A stretch of 64,000 nucleotides of DNA from Lutibacillus sp052034115 (GTDB lineage Bacteria; Actinomycetota; Actinomycetes; Actinomycetales; Dermatophilaceae): NCBI GenBank assembly GCA_052034115.1, contig JBPOIZ010000033.1, positions 39,714 to 103,713 of the forward strand. Reading direction: 5' to 3'. Both the position numbers and the translations under genes were made by a program. This document shows positions 16,996 to 28,849 of this stretch, one piece after another. The notes under the pieces were generated by a model. The model did not search any database. It worked only from the letters and a program-made list of their open reading frames with translations, and was not told the origin of the DNA. Within the stretch, counting starts at the first letter, position 1; each line of letters opens with the position of its first letter.

Positions 16996-18492
16996 CTACC
17001 TGAGCGAACGGTCCGTGAAGATGGTCCGGTGCCAGCCCTTGCGGGCCACCCCGGTGATAACGGTCATCACGTGCTTGACCTGTGTGTACTCCTCGAAGGA
17101 GTAGGTCGACATGTCCTTACCGAAGCCGCTCGACTTGAACCCACCGTGCGGCATCTCGCTGATGATCGGGATGTGGTCGTTGATCCACACGCACCCCGCG
17201 CTGATCTCGCGCATGGCCCGCTGGGCCCGTAGATGGCTCGATGTCCACGCCGAGGCCGCCAAGCCGAACGGTGAGTCGTTGGCCTGATCGATCGCTTCGT
17301 CGTCACCGTCGAACGGCAGCACGACGAGCACCGGCCCGAACACCTCGTCGCAGACGATCTCTGCGGTGCGCGCGGCGTCGACGATCAGCGTCGGCTCGTA
17401 GTAGGCCCCGGCCACCAACGCCCCGCCCGGAATCCGCCCCCCGGTGACGACCCGCGCGCCACCGGAGCGCGCGCGATCGACGAACCCGGCCACGCGCTCC
17501 TGCTGGCGCCTCGAGATGAGGGGTCCGAGATCGGTGTCCGGGTCCATCGGGTCGCCCAGGCGGACCTGAGACATCAGATCCGCGACCCCGGCGACGAACG
17601 CGTCGTAGAGCGGGCGCTGCACGTAGGCGCGGGTCGCCGCGGTGCAGTCCTGCCCGGTGTTGATCAGCGAGCCGGCCACCGCGCCATGGACGGCGGCCTC
17701 GACGTCGGCGTCGTCGAACACGACGAACGGTGCCTTGCCGCCCAGCTCCAGATGCACCCGCTTCGGGCCCGCGCTGGCCAGCTCCATGATCCGCCGGCCG
17801 ACTGGCGTCGATCCGGTGAACGAGACCATCCGCACGTCCGGGTGAGCCATCAGCGCCTCGCCGGCCACCGGACCAGCACCGGTCACGACGTTGATCACCC
17901 CGTCGGGGATGCCGGCCTCTTGAGCGGCGAGGGCGACGTCCACCGAGGTCAGGGGGGTGTTCTCGGCAGGCTTGAGGACGATGGTGTTCCCCGCCGCGAC
18001 CGCGGGGAGGATCTTCCACATGGCCATCTGCAGCGGGTAGTTCCACGGCGCGATCGAGCCGACGACGCCGATGGGTTCGCGGCGGATGCTGCTCGTGTGG
18101 TCGGCGGAGTACTCGCCGGTCGCCTGGCCGGGCAGATGCCGCGCCGCCCCGGCGAAGAAGCGGACGTTGTCGATCGACCCCGGCACGTCGAACTCGGTGG
18201 CGAGCCGGATCGGCTTACCGGTCTGCGAGGTTTCCCGCTCCGCGAGCTCGCGGGCCTGCGCATCGAGGCGATCGGCCAGCGCGTGCAGTGCACTGCTGCG
18301 TTCGGCGGGCGTCGCCCGGGACCACTGCTGGTATGCCGTGCGTGCCGCGCTGACGGCGGCGTCGACGTCGGCCGCGCTCGCTCCGGCATACCGATGGATG
18401 ACCTGCCCCGTGGCCGGGTTGATGACGTCGAGCTGGGCGGTGTCCGTCCCCTCGACCCGCTGCCCACCGATGACCTGCATGTTCGCCTCCAT
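16996..18492 (-). CDS. Gamma-aminobutyraldehyde dehydrogenase-like aldehyde dehydrogenase
   Basis: NAD-dependent aldehyde dehydrogenase of 498 residues. Asn151 is in APWNYPLQMAMWK, the catalytic general base Glu249 is in LELGGKAP, and the nucleophile Cys283 is in NTGQDCTAATR. NTGQDCTAA is typical of the 4-aminobutyraldehyde dehydrogenases (PatD/YdcW/Prr). A second Met at residue 5 (MQVIGGQ) is an alternative start. It lies upstream of the class III aminotransferase and probably oxidises the aldehyde that enzyme makes. Its start is 165 bp from the divergent NADH dehydrogenase. Confidence 0.88.
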   Translation of the reverse strand: MEANMQVIGGQRVEGTDTAQLDVINPATGQVIHRYAGASAADVDAAVSAARTAYQQWSRATPAERSSALHALADRLDAQARELAERETSQTGKPIRLATEFDVPGSIDNVRFFAGAARHLPGQATGEYSADHTSSIRREPIGVVGSIAPWNYPLQMAMWKILPAVAAGNTIVLKPAENTPLTSVDVALAAQEAGIPDGVINVVTGAGPVAGEALMAHPDVRMVSFTGSTPVGRRIMELASAGPKRVHLELGGKAPFVVFDDADVEAAVHGAVAGSLINTGQDCTAATRAYVQRPLYDAFVAGVADLMSQVRLGDPMDPDTDLGPLISRRQQERVAGFVDRARSGGARVVTGGRIPGGALVAGAYYEPTLIVDAARTAEIVCDEVFGPVLVVLPFDGDDEAIDQANDSPFGLAASAWTSSHLRAQRAMREISAGCVWINDHIPIISEMPHGGFKSSGFGKDMSTYSFEEYTQVKHVMTVITGVARKGWHRTIFTDRSLR

Positions 18493-18568
18493 GACGACGT
18501 GATCGGGTCATCCTAGCCAGGCCGCGGCCGGGCGCGGACGGGGCGATCCCGCTCACACCTGCGACAGA

Positions 18569-18587
18569 TTAGGCATACCTAACATGA
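18569..18587. promoter_or_regulatory. Candidate DtxR/IdeR-type iron box
   Basis: The site reads TTAGGCATACCTAACATGA. It matches 13 of 19 positions of the DtxR/IdeR consensus TTAGGTTAGSCTAACCTAA, including both conserved pentamers TTAGG and CCTAA in the correct register. It lies 70 bp upstream of the type II NADH dehydrogenase start, where it could overlap the promoter, and 76 bp upstream of the divergent aldehyde dehydrogenase. Control by an iron-dependent repressor is inferred. Confidence 0.5.
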
Positions 18588-18657
18588 CCCGGCTGTTGCC
18601 TCGGATGACCACCCACCAGCGGCCGCCGACGCGGCCGCACGACAGGTAAGGAACGGC

Positions 18658-19989
18658 ATGGCAGCGCATCGGGTCGTCGTCATCGGATCCGGCTTCGGCG
18701 GCCTCTTCACGACCCAGGCCCTGCGCCGCCGCGGCGACGTCGAGGTCACCCTCATCGCCAAGACGACGCACCACTTGTTCCAACCCCTGCTCTATCAGGT
18801 GGCCACCGGCATTCTGTCCGAGGGCGAGATCGCGCCCAGCACCCGAGAGATCCTGGCGCGACAGGCCAACGCCCGAGTCATTCTCGGCACGGTGACCGAT
18901 ATCGACGTCGAGGCCCGAACCGTCACCTCGCAGGTGCTGGACCAGACCACTGTCACGCCATACGACTCGTTGGTCGTCGCAGCTGGCGCGGGCCAGTCGT
19001 GGTTCGGCAACGACCACTTCGCGGCGCACGCCCCGGGCATGAAGAGCATCGACGACGCCCTCGAGCTGCGGGGCCGGATCTTCAGCGCGTTCGAGTGGGC
19101 CGAGTTGGCGACCTCGCCCAGCGACGCCGCCGCATACCTGACGTTCGTCGTCGTGGGGGCCGGGCCCACCGGCGTGGAGATGGCCGGGCAGATCGCCGAG
19201 CTGTCCCGCCGGACCTTGGCCCGCGACTTCCGCACGATCGATCCGACCTCGGCGCGAGTCATCCTCCTCGACGCGGCAGACCAGGTGCTGCCCTCCTTCG
19301 GCGCGAACCTCGGGGCTGCTGCGGCGGCGCGCCTGCGGGACATGGGCGTCGAGGTGCGACTGCGCGCCACGGTCGTCGATGTCGACGCCGCCGGCCTGGT
19401 CGTCGAGTCGACCGACGGGCGACGAGAGCGCATCGAGAGCGTGACCAAGGTGTGGGCGGCCGGGGTGCAGGCGTCGCCGTTGGCGGGGCTCCTCGCCGAG
19501 CGCACCGGGGCCGGAGTGGACCGGGCCGGACGCATCGCCGTCCAGCCCGACCTCACCCTGCCCGGGCATCCCGAGGTGTTCGTCGTCGGAGACATGGCCG
19601 CGCTGGCCGATCTGCCCGGCGTGGCACAGGTCGCCATCCAGGGTGGCCGGTATGCCGCCGCGCGCATCATGGCCCGACTCGACGGGAGGCCCGATGGGCC
19701 GCCTTTTGCGTACCGCGACAAGGGGTCGATGGCCACGATCTCGCGGTTCAGTGCGGTGGCGAGCATCGGGCGGGTGGCGTTCTCCGGTTTCGCGGCCTGG
19801 GTGCTGTGGCTGGCCGTCCACCTCGTCTACATCATCGGCTTCAAACACCGAGTGACGACCTTGCTGCACTGGGCGGTCAGCTTCCTTGGTCGGGGTCGCT
19901 CCGAGCGCACGGTCACCCACCGACAGGTGTTCGCGCGGGCCGCCATGGAGCAGCTCGGCGACGACTTCCGGCCCACCCTGCCTCGGTGA
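18658..19989 (+). CDS. ndh: Type II NADH:quinone oxidoreductase
   Basis: A 443-residue single-subunit, non-proton-pumping NADH dehydrogenase. The FAD dinucleotide motif VVVIGSGFGGLFTTQALRR is at about 6-24, and the NADH motif FVVVGAGPTGVEMAGQ at about 162-177. The FAD site VFVVGDMAAL is near 306-315, followed by the quinone-proximal VAIQGGRYAA. The C-terminus has hydrophobic/amphipathic helices (AWVLWLAVHLVYIIGF) for membrane attachment. The ATG at 18658 is preceded by AAGGA. A candidate iron box lies upstream. Convergent with the HAD phosphatase, 38 bp apart. Confidence 0.93.
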   Translation: MAAHRVVVIGSGFGGLFTTQALRRRGDVEVTLIAKTTHHLFQPLLYQVATGILSEGEIAPSTREILARQANARVILGTVTDIDVEARTVTSQVLDQTTVTPYDSLVVAAGAGQSWFGNDHFAAHAPGMKSIDDALELRGRIFSAFEWAELATSPSDAAAYLTFVVVGAGPTGVEMAGQIAELSRRTLARDFRTIDPTSARVILLDAADQVLPSFGANLGAAAAARLRDMGVEVRLRATVVDVDAAGLVVESTDGRRERIESVTKVWAAGVQASPLAGLLAERTGAGVDRAGRIAVQPDLTLPGHPEVFVVGDMAALADLPGVAQVAIQGGRYAAARIMARLDGRPDGPPFAYRDKGSMATISRFSAVASIGRVAFSGFAAWVLWLAVHLVYIIGFKHRVTTLLHWAVSFLGRGRSERTVTHRQVFARAAMEQLGDDFRPTLPR

Positions 19990-20027
19990 GCCGAAGCCTC
20001 GCACCTCGCGCAGCTGGTGCCGGGCCG

Positions 20028-20673
20028 TCAGCGGGCCAGGGCGAAGAGGTCACCGGCGCCGACGCCGGCCAAGGAGTCGAGGTGGATCGCTCCCTCGAGC
20101 GGCGGCACGGGGACGACGTGCGGCACCGCGACGGTTCGAACCCCGGCGGCGACCGCCGAGCGGACCCCGGTCGGTGAGTCCTCGATCGCCAGGCATGCCG
20201 ACGGGTCGACCCCGAGCAGTTCGGCGGCCCGCAAATACGCCTCCGGGTGGGGCTTGCCGTGGGCGACCTGGTCGCCGGTGACCACGACGTCGAAGGTGCG
20301 CTCGGGCAGGCCATCGAGCACGGCGGCCGCCAACGACTCCCAGGACATGGTCACCAGGGCGCACGGCACGCCAAGCTCGCCCAGCTCTGCGAGCAGCTCG
20401 GTCGCACCCGGCCGCCAGCGCGCCTGGCTGCGCACGCGGTTGGCCACATCGGCCACCAGCCGCTCGACGATCTCCACCGGGTCGAGCTCGACAGGCGAAT
20501 GCGCCTTGATGAACTCGGCCGAGACGATCAGCGGATTCCCCACCAGGTGCAGGCCCAGCTCGTCGGTCCACGTGCCGCCATACGAAGCCACGAGGTCGTG
20601 CTCGGCTGCGATCCAGTAGGGCTCGGTGTCGATGACGGTGCCGTCCATGTCCCACAACACGGCCGCGGGCCGC

Positions 20674-20684
<11 letters not shown>
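20028..20684 (-). CDS. HAD-superfamily phosphatase (beta-phosphoglucomutase-like)
   Basis: The product has 218 residues from the ATG at 20684. Motif I is LWDMDGTVIDTEP with nucleophile Asp12 and acid/base Asp14, motif II is VTMSWES, the motif III Lys is in HGKPHPEAYL, and motif IV is AIEDSPTGVRSA. The helical cap between motifs I and II is of the beta-PGM/phosphoglycolate type. The substrate is unknown. The start overlaps the metH stop by 11 bp, so it is probably translated from the metH transcript. Confidence 0.88.
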
Positions 20685-24219
<3,535 letters not shown>

Positions 24220-24408
24220 GTTCCTTCTCCGGTTCCTGCGGTCGGGGTGCCCCGGGAGTCTAGTCGCGCCACCGGGCGGTCGCCGGGCACGACCACGGGG
24301 TGTGCGCTCGGTGGGACCGGCGCGACGGCCCGCGCCAACGGGTGGTTGCCCAGGTGCGTAGGGTGGGCTGCACAGGCGAACGACGTAACCCGGCGCCGAG
24401 GAGGTCGC

Positions 24409-25257
24409 GTGATCGAGGTCGAGCGGATGCACCCACTGCGGGATCCGCTGCTCATCGCGGCCTTCGAGGGGTGGAACGACGCCGGGGACGCGGCCACGGC
24501 GCTCATCACCCATCTGCGGACGGTCTGGCACGCGCATCAGGTCGGCGCGATGGACCCGGAGGACTACTACGACTTCCAGGTCAACCGGCCTCGGGTCGTC
24601 CTCGACTCCGGACGGCGTCGGGTCGTCTGGCCGACCACCCGGATCTACGTATGTCGGGACACCCCCTTCGATCGGGATGTCGTGCTCGTCCACGGCATCG
24701 AGCCGTCCACGAGGTGGCGCACCTTCACCGTCGAGCTCGTCGAGCTGGCCAATCGGCTGGGGGTGGGCACCATGGTCACCCTGGGCTCGCTCCTGGCCGA
24801 CGTCCCGCACACTCGGCCGATCCCGGTCTCGACGACCTCCGATGACCCACAGACCCGCGAGACGTATGACGTCGACGACTCCACCTACCAAGGGCCGACG
24901 GGCATCGTGGGGGTGCTCGCCGACGCCGCCACGCGGGCAGGCTTCGAGTCGTTGTCCTGTTGGGCGGCGGTGCCGCACTATGCCGGCGGCGCACCCTCAC
25001 CCAAGGCGACCCTCGGGCTGCTCAAGGGGCTCGAAGAGCTGCTCGGCCTGGTCATTCCGCGCGGCGACCTCGAGGAGGATGCGCGGGCCTGGGAACGCGG
25101 CGTCGACGATCTGGCGGCCACCGACGAGGAGGTCGCCGAGTACGTCGCGTCGCTGGAGCAGGAGACTGACGCGGCCGACCTTCCCGAGGCCTCCGGTGAT
25201 GCCATCGCGCGGGAGTTCGAGCGCTACCTGCGCCACCGGGACGAGTCGGACCGCTAG
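24409..25257 (+). CDS. PAC2-family protein
   Basis: A 282-residue homologue of Rv2125, a PAC2 (proteasome-assembly-chaperone 2) fold protein found beside metH and the Pup-proteasome locus in many actinobacteria. Recognisable segments include LIAAFEGWNDAGDAA (about 16-30), VVLVHGIEPSTRWR, TMVTLGSLLADVPHTRP and the QGPTGIVGVL loop. An assembly role in bacteria is not established; the family name comes from the eukaryotic chaperone. The GTG start has a strong GAGGAGG site. Divergent from metH and convergent with mshC. Confidence 0.87.
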   Translation: MIEVERMHPLRDPLLIAAFEGWNDAGDAATALITHLRTVWHAHQVGAMDPEDYYDFQVNRPRVVLDSGRRRVVWPTTRIYVCRDTPFDRDVVLVHGIEPSTRWRTFTVELVELANRLGVGTMVTLGSLLADVPHTRPIPVSTTSDDPQTRETYDVDDSTYQGPTGIVGVLADAATRAGFESLSCWAAVPHYAGGAPSPKATLGLLKGLEELLGLVIPRGDLEEDARAWERGVDDLAATDEEVAEYVASLEQETDAADLPEASGDAIAREFERYLRHRDESDR

Positions 25258-25326
25258 CGGACCGACCTTCGGCGCCGTCGGGGCGCAGCGGCCCGCCCGG
25301 CCGGCGACCGTGCCCCCACATCGGCG

Positions 25327-25400
25327 CCACATCGCGTCGAGTGGAGGATGCCACGGGCCCCACCCGACGACTCAACCCCACATCGCGTCGAGTGGAGGAT
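25327..25400. repeat. Two 23-bp direct repeats
   Basis: An identical 23-bp unit beginning CCACATCGCGTCGAGTGG occurs at 25327-25349 and 25378-25400, a period of 51 bp, in the 170 bp between the convergent PAC2 and mshC genes. Each unit starts CCAC and has GTGG near its end, a possible short hairpin. Function unknown. The rest of this intergenic stretch shows no gene. Confidence 0.7.
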
Positions 25401-25427
25401 TCCGAGGGCCTGCGCCAGGCGAACGAG

Positions 25428-26684
25428 CTACAACTCGACTCCGAGCAGCGCGTCGACGGCCGCGCGGATCAGCCCGGGTGCGGCTTCGTCGGTGCCGACG
25501 TCACGCTGCACCGCAGCCGCCCAGTCATCGACCAACGCAACAGCCGCGGGGGCGTCGAGGTCGTCCGCGAGCCGTTCACGGACCGCCGACAGAACCGGTG
25601 CAGCGGGCGGCCCGGCCGCCGCCGACGTAGCGCCGCGCCATACCGCCAGTCGACGTCGTGCGGCGTCGAGATCGGCGTCGGTCCACTCCCAGTCGCTGCG
25701 GTAGTGATGCGGCAGCAGCGCCAGGCGCACCGCCATCGGGTCCTCCCCGGCGGCCCGCAGCCGGGAGACAAGCACCAGGTTGCCGCGCGATTTGCTCATC
25801 TTGTGCCCGTCCAGAGCGACCATCCCCTGGTGCACGTAGTGGCCGGCGAACGGCGCCTGGCGGGTCCAGGCGCAGGCCTGCACCGCCGACATCTCGTGGT
25901 GCGGGAAGACCAGGTCCGACCCGCCGCCTTGGACGGCGAAGCCCATCCCTAGACAGGACACGGCGATCGTCGTGCACTCGATGTGCCACCCGGGCCGACC
26001 TCGGCCCAACGTGTCACCCCCTGCCCACGAGGGTTCGCCTGGCCGGGCCGCACGCCATAGCAGCGGATCCAGCGCGTCCCGCTTGCCGTCGCGGTCGGGA
26101 TCGCCCCCACGCTCGGCGAAGACGGCCAGCATCTCGGCGCGGTCCCACCCACTGACGTCGCCAAAGCCGCTCGTCTGCGCGAGGTCGAGATAGATGTCGG
26201 TGCCGGTGCAGCCCTCGACCGGGATCCGGTAGGCCGCACCCGAACCGACCAGGTCGACGACCGACTCGACGATGCGCGGGATGGAGTCGACCACCCCGTG
26301 ATAGTGCTCGGGCGGCAACACTCGTAGGGCGGCCATATCGTCGCGGAACAACGCGGTCTCCCCCGCGGCCAGATCCCGCCAGTCCACGCCATCACGCTCG
26401 GCGCGCTCGAGGAGGGGTTCGTCGACATCGGTGACGTTCTGGACGTAGACGACCGGGTAGCCGGCATCGCGCAACGCCCGGTTGACCAGATCGAAGGTCA
26501 CGTACGTAGCGGCGTGTCCCAGGTGGGTCGCGTCGTAGGGCGTGATGCCGCACACGTACATCCCGGCGACACCGTCGTGCGGCACCGTGACCTCGCGCAC
26601 GGTCCTCGTGGCCGTGTCGAACAGCCGGGGCAGCGGCCCGATGCCGGGCAGAGCGGGGATGGGGGACGCGGGCCAGGATTCCAC
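25428..26684 (-). CDS. mshC: L-cysteine:1D-myo-inositol 2-amino-2-deoxy-alpha-D-glucopyranoside ligase
   Basis: Third biosynthetic enzyme of mycothiol: ligates cysteine to GlcN-inositol using ATP, related to cysteinyl-tRNA synthetase. The product has 418 residues (M. tuberculosis 414). Starting at the GTG at 26684, the N-terminus VESWPASPIPALPG aligns with MQSWYCPPVPVLPG of the mycobacterial enzyme. Catalytic signatures are YVCGITPYDATHLGHAATY (zinc Cys and HIGH-like), WHIECTTIAV, and GHKMSKSRGN (KMSKS). The C-terminus AAVDALLGVEL is also conserved. It is the last gene of a four-gene run with the SCO1664-like, DUF3090 and phosphatase genes, as in mycobacteria. Confidence 0.95.
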   Translation of the reverse strand: MESWPASPIPALPGIGPLPRLFDTATRTVREVTVPHDGVAGMYVCGITPYDATHLGHAATYVTFDLVNRALRDAGYPVVYVQNVTDVDEPLLERAERDGVDWRDLAAGETALFRDDMAALRVLPPEHYHGVVDSIPRIVESVVDLVGSGAAYRIPVEGCTGTDIYLDLAQTSGFGDVSGWDRAEMLAVFAERGGDPDRDGKRDALDPLLWRAARPGEPSWAGGDTLGRGRPGWHIECTTIAVSCLGMGFAVQGGGSDLVFPHHEMSAVQACAWTRQAPFAGHYVHQGMVALDGHKMSKSRGNLVLVSRLRAAGEDPMAVRLALLPHHYRSDWEWTDADLDAARRRLAVWRGATSAAAGPPAAPVLSAVRERLADDLDAPAAVALVDDWAAAVQRDVGTDEAAPGLIRAAVDALLGVEL

Positions 26685-26724
26685 GAGCCGGAAGCCTAGT
26701 CGCTGGGCCTCGTGTCGGTGCCCC

Positions 26725-27519
26725 TCAGAGCACCGGCCATGGGATGCTCGGCCACCCACGGGTCGGCTGGGGATGGCGGACCGTGACCAACAGGGCAGCA
26801 ACCCGGTCCGCCAGGGCGGACACATCGGCCGCGGGAAGGACCTCCTCGAGGGCCTGCCGCAGCTCCCCCGTCGGCCCCAGCCCGGCATCGAGGCGGCGCA
26901 GCCGAGTCACATCGTCCTCGACGAGCGGCTCCCCGGCCCACCCCCACAGCACCGTGCGCAACTTCGGCTCCTGGTGGAAGCACACCCCGTGGTCGAACCC
27001 GAACAACCTGCCGGACTCGTCCCGCACGAGGTGCGAGCCCTTCCGATCGCCGTTGTTGACCACCGCGTCGAACACCGCGGCAGCGCGGACGTCCGCGGCC
27101 GCGGAGTGCACAACAGAGACCGCCGCGCCGCCCTCGACCTGGCCGTCGACCACGTGCAGCCAGCCAACCGGTATGTCGCCGCGCGGCCGCACGTCCACCA
27201 CCCCGTGATCACCCGGGACTGCGAAAGGGTCCCCGATCCACCGCTGGACCGCTCCGACACCGAAGGGGCCGTCCCGCAGGACGGTCGCCGGTACCAGGTG
27301 CCACCCGCCGGCTTCGCTGACCAGATAGGCGGCATACTCGCGGCCCGCCAGCGTCCCGTCGGGAAAATCCCAGAGTGGTCGCTCCCCGCGGACCGGTTTG
27401 TAGACGGCATACCGGCTCGCCAGCCCCGCGGCCTCGACGAGAAAGACCGCATTCGACGCGTCACTGATCTGACCGACGAGAGTCAGCTCGGCGGAGTGCA
27501 GGAGCGCCGCAGTATCCAC
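26725..27519 (-). CDS. SCO1664-family protein (PI3/4-kinase-like fold)
   Basis: A 264-residue protein equivalent to Rv2133c/SCO1664. It has kinase-like features: an N-terminal Lys in YAVYKPVRGERPLWDFP (about 38-54), and the catalytic-type segment NNGDRKGSHLVRD followed by LFGFDHGVCFH, resembling the DxxxxN/DFG loops of phosphatidylinositol-kinase-like enzymes. Biochemical function is unknown. The GTG start directly abuts the DUF3090 stop. It lies 40 bp upstream of mshC. Confidence 0.85.
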   Translation of the reverse strand: MDTAALLHSAELTLVGQISDASNAVFLVEAAGLASRYAVYKPVRGERPLWDFPDGTLAGREYAAYLVSEAGGWHLVPATVLRDGPFGVGAVQRWIGDPFAVPGDHGVVDVRPRGDIPVGWLHVVDGQVEGGAAVSVVHSAAADVRAAAVFDAVVNNGDRKGSHLVRDESGRLFGFDHGVCFHQEPKLRTVLWGWAGEPLVEDDVTRLRRLDAGLGPTGELRQALEEVLPAADVSALADRVAALLVTVRHPQPTRGWPSIPWPVL

Positions 27520-28068
27520 CTAGCGGCGATACCCGTTCGCACGAGGGCAGATGTGACCCGTGACGTCCAAGGGCCCCCCGCAGAACGGGCACGGTGGCCG
27601 GCCGGCCGCGACGACGTTCGCGGCGCGCCGGGCGAAGGCACGCGCCTGAGCCGGCAGGAGCACCACCCGCAGCCGCGAACCGACCTCGACCGCGTCCGCG
27701 AGGTCGTCCTCGTCGGCGGCCTCGTCCGCGGTCTCGGCCGCCTCGTCGAGGCACTCGATGACCATGCGCCCTGGCTCGGGCATCCACGCCAGCGACATGG
27801 TCACCACCCGGAACTCGTCCTCGATCGGCGTATCGAGGGGTAGGTCATCCAGGTAGCCCTGCGCGGCTGCCTCGGTCGCGGCGCCAGCAGCCACGTCGTC
27901 GAGGACGTCATTGATGCGGTCGGCCAGGACCCGCACCTGCTCCTTCTCCACGGACACGGAGGTGAGCCGACGGCCCTGCTGGGCCTGCAGGAAGAAGACG
28001 CGCTCGCCAGGCGGACCGACGGTGCCGACGACAAATCGGCCCGGGGCGTCGAAATCGAAGAGCGCCAT
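27520..28068 (-). CDS. DUF3090 family protein
   Basis: A 182-residue homologue of Rv2134c. It begins MALFDFDAPGRFVVGTVGPPGERVFFLQA and ends in a CPFCGGPLDVTGHICPRANG segment whose CxxC and C/H residues look like a small zinc site. A Glu/Asp-rich stretch lies at about 107-125. Function unknown, but the co-location with the SCO1664-like kinase and mshC is conserved across actinobacteria. It ends where the SCO1664-like gene begins and starts 10 bp after the phosphatase. Confidence 0.88.
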   Translation of the reverse strand: MALFDFDAPGRFVVGTVGPPGERVFFLQAQQGRRLTSVSVEKEQVRVLADRINDVLDDVAAGAATEAAAQGYLDDLPLDTPIEDEFRVVTMSLAWMPEPGRMVIECLDEAAETADEAADEDDLADAVEVGSRLRVVLLPAQARAFARRAANVVAAGRPPCPFCGGPLDVTGHICPRANGYRR

Positions 28069-28078
28069 GGATCCGACC

Positions 28079-28789
28079 CTAACCCGCCCCGCCTCCGACC
28101 ACCGCGTCCCCCTGCTCCCCCGGGGTATCGGCGCGCCGCGCCAGGTCCGGTAGCGCGCCGGTGTCGTTGATGCGGAGGACGGCCGGCCGGGAAGGGGCGT
28201 AGCGGACGATGCTGACCGATGCAGGGTCGACGACGAGCCGCTGGAACGCGTCGAGGTGCATCCCGAGTGCGTCGGCAAGAACGGCCTTGATGACGTCGCC
28301 GTGGGAGACCGCGAGCCAGACCCCATCCGGCCCGTGCTCCGCCGACACCGCGCTGTCCGTCTGCCGGACCGCCAGGACGGCCCGGGCCGACATCTCGGCG
28401 ATGGACTCCCCCGGGTGCTCTGGTCCGTCCGGGAACCGGGCGGCGCTGGGGTGATCCTGGACGACGCGCCACAGCGGCTCGTCGGCCAGGTCCTTCAGGG
28501 CACGACCGGTCCACGCCCCATACCGGCACTCACCGAGGCGCTCGTCGATCTCGACCCGGACATCCGGGGCACACCCAGTGCCCACGAGTTCGGCGGTCTC
28601 GACGGCCCGCACGAGCGGGGAGCTGACCACCCGAACCGGCCGGAGCCCGCGCCCCGCGAGCCGCGCGCCCACGGCGCCCGCGGCCGCGCGGCCATGGTCG
28701 TCGAGGTGGACCCCGTGTTCCCAGCCCGCCAGGATGCCGCCCGCATTGGCAAGGGTGCGGCCGTGACGCACCAAGATGACGGTCGCCAT
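28079..28789 (-). CDS. Histidine-phosphatase (phosphoglycerate-mutase) family protein
   Basis: A 236-residue MSMEG_4193-type phosphatase. The catalytic RHG is in VILVRHGRTLANA (His9), the second catalytic His is in LAVSHGDVIKA (about 163), and the conserved Glu is in LGECRYGAWTG. The first gene of the phosphatase-DUF3090-SCO1664-mshC run. Its substrate is unknown. Divergent from corA with 60 bp between them. Confidence 0.88.
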   Translation of the reverse strand: MATVILVRHGRTLANAGGILAGWEHGVHLDDHGRAAAGAVGARLAGRGLRPVRVVSSPLVRAVETAELVGTGCAPDVRVEIDERLGECRYGAWTGRALKDLADEPLWRVVQDHPSAARFPDGPEHPGESIAEMSARAVLAVRQTDSAVSAEHGPDGVWLAVSHGDVIKAVLADALGMHLDAFQRLVVDPASVSIVRYAPSRPAVLRINDTGALPDLARRADTPGEQGDAVVGGGAG

Positions 28790-28849
28790 GGCGCCACCAT
28801 ACGGCCCGGTGGGTGCGCACAGACCCTCGGACGTGATGACATAGGGCAC

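Noticed and set aside
20128..20165. tRNA-like T-arm sequence (GGTTCGAACCC)
   Set aside because: It lies within the conserved HAD phosphatase coding region and no acceptor or anticodon stem surrounds it.
24220..24408. Possible cobalamin or SAM riboswitch upstream of metH
   Set aside because: I searched both strands by eye for the B12 box and kink-turn elements and found none convincing.
24220..24978. N-terminal extension of metH to a longer frame
   Set aside because: The extra 253 residues run antisense to PAC2 and lack homology; GTG at 24219 has a good ribosome-binding site.
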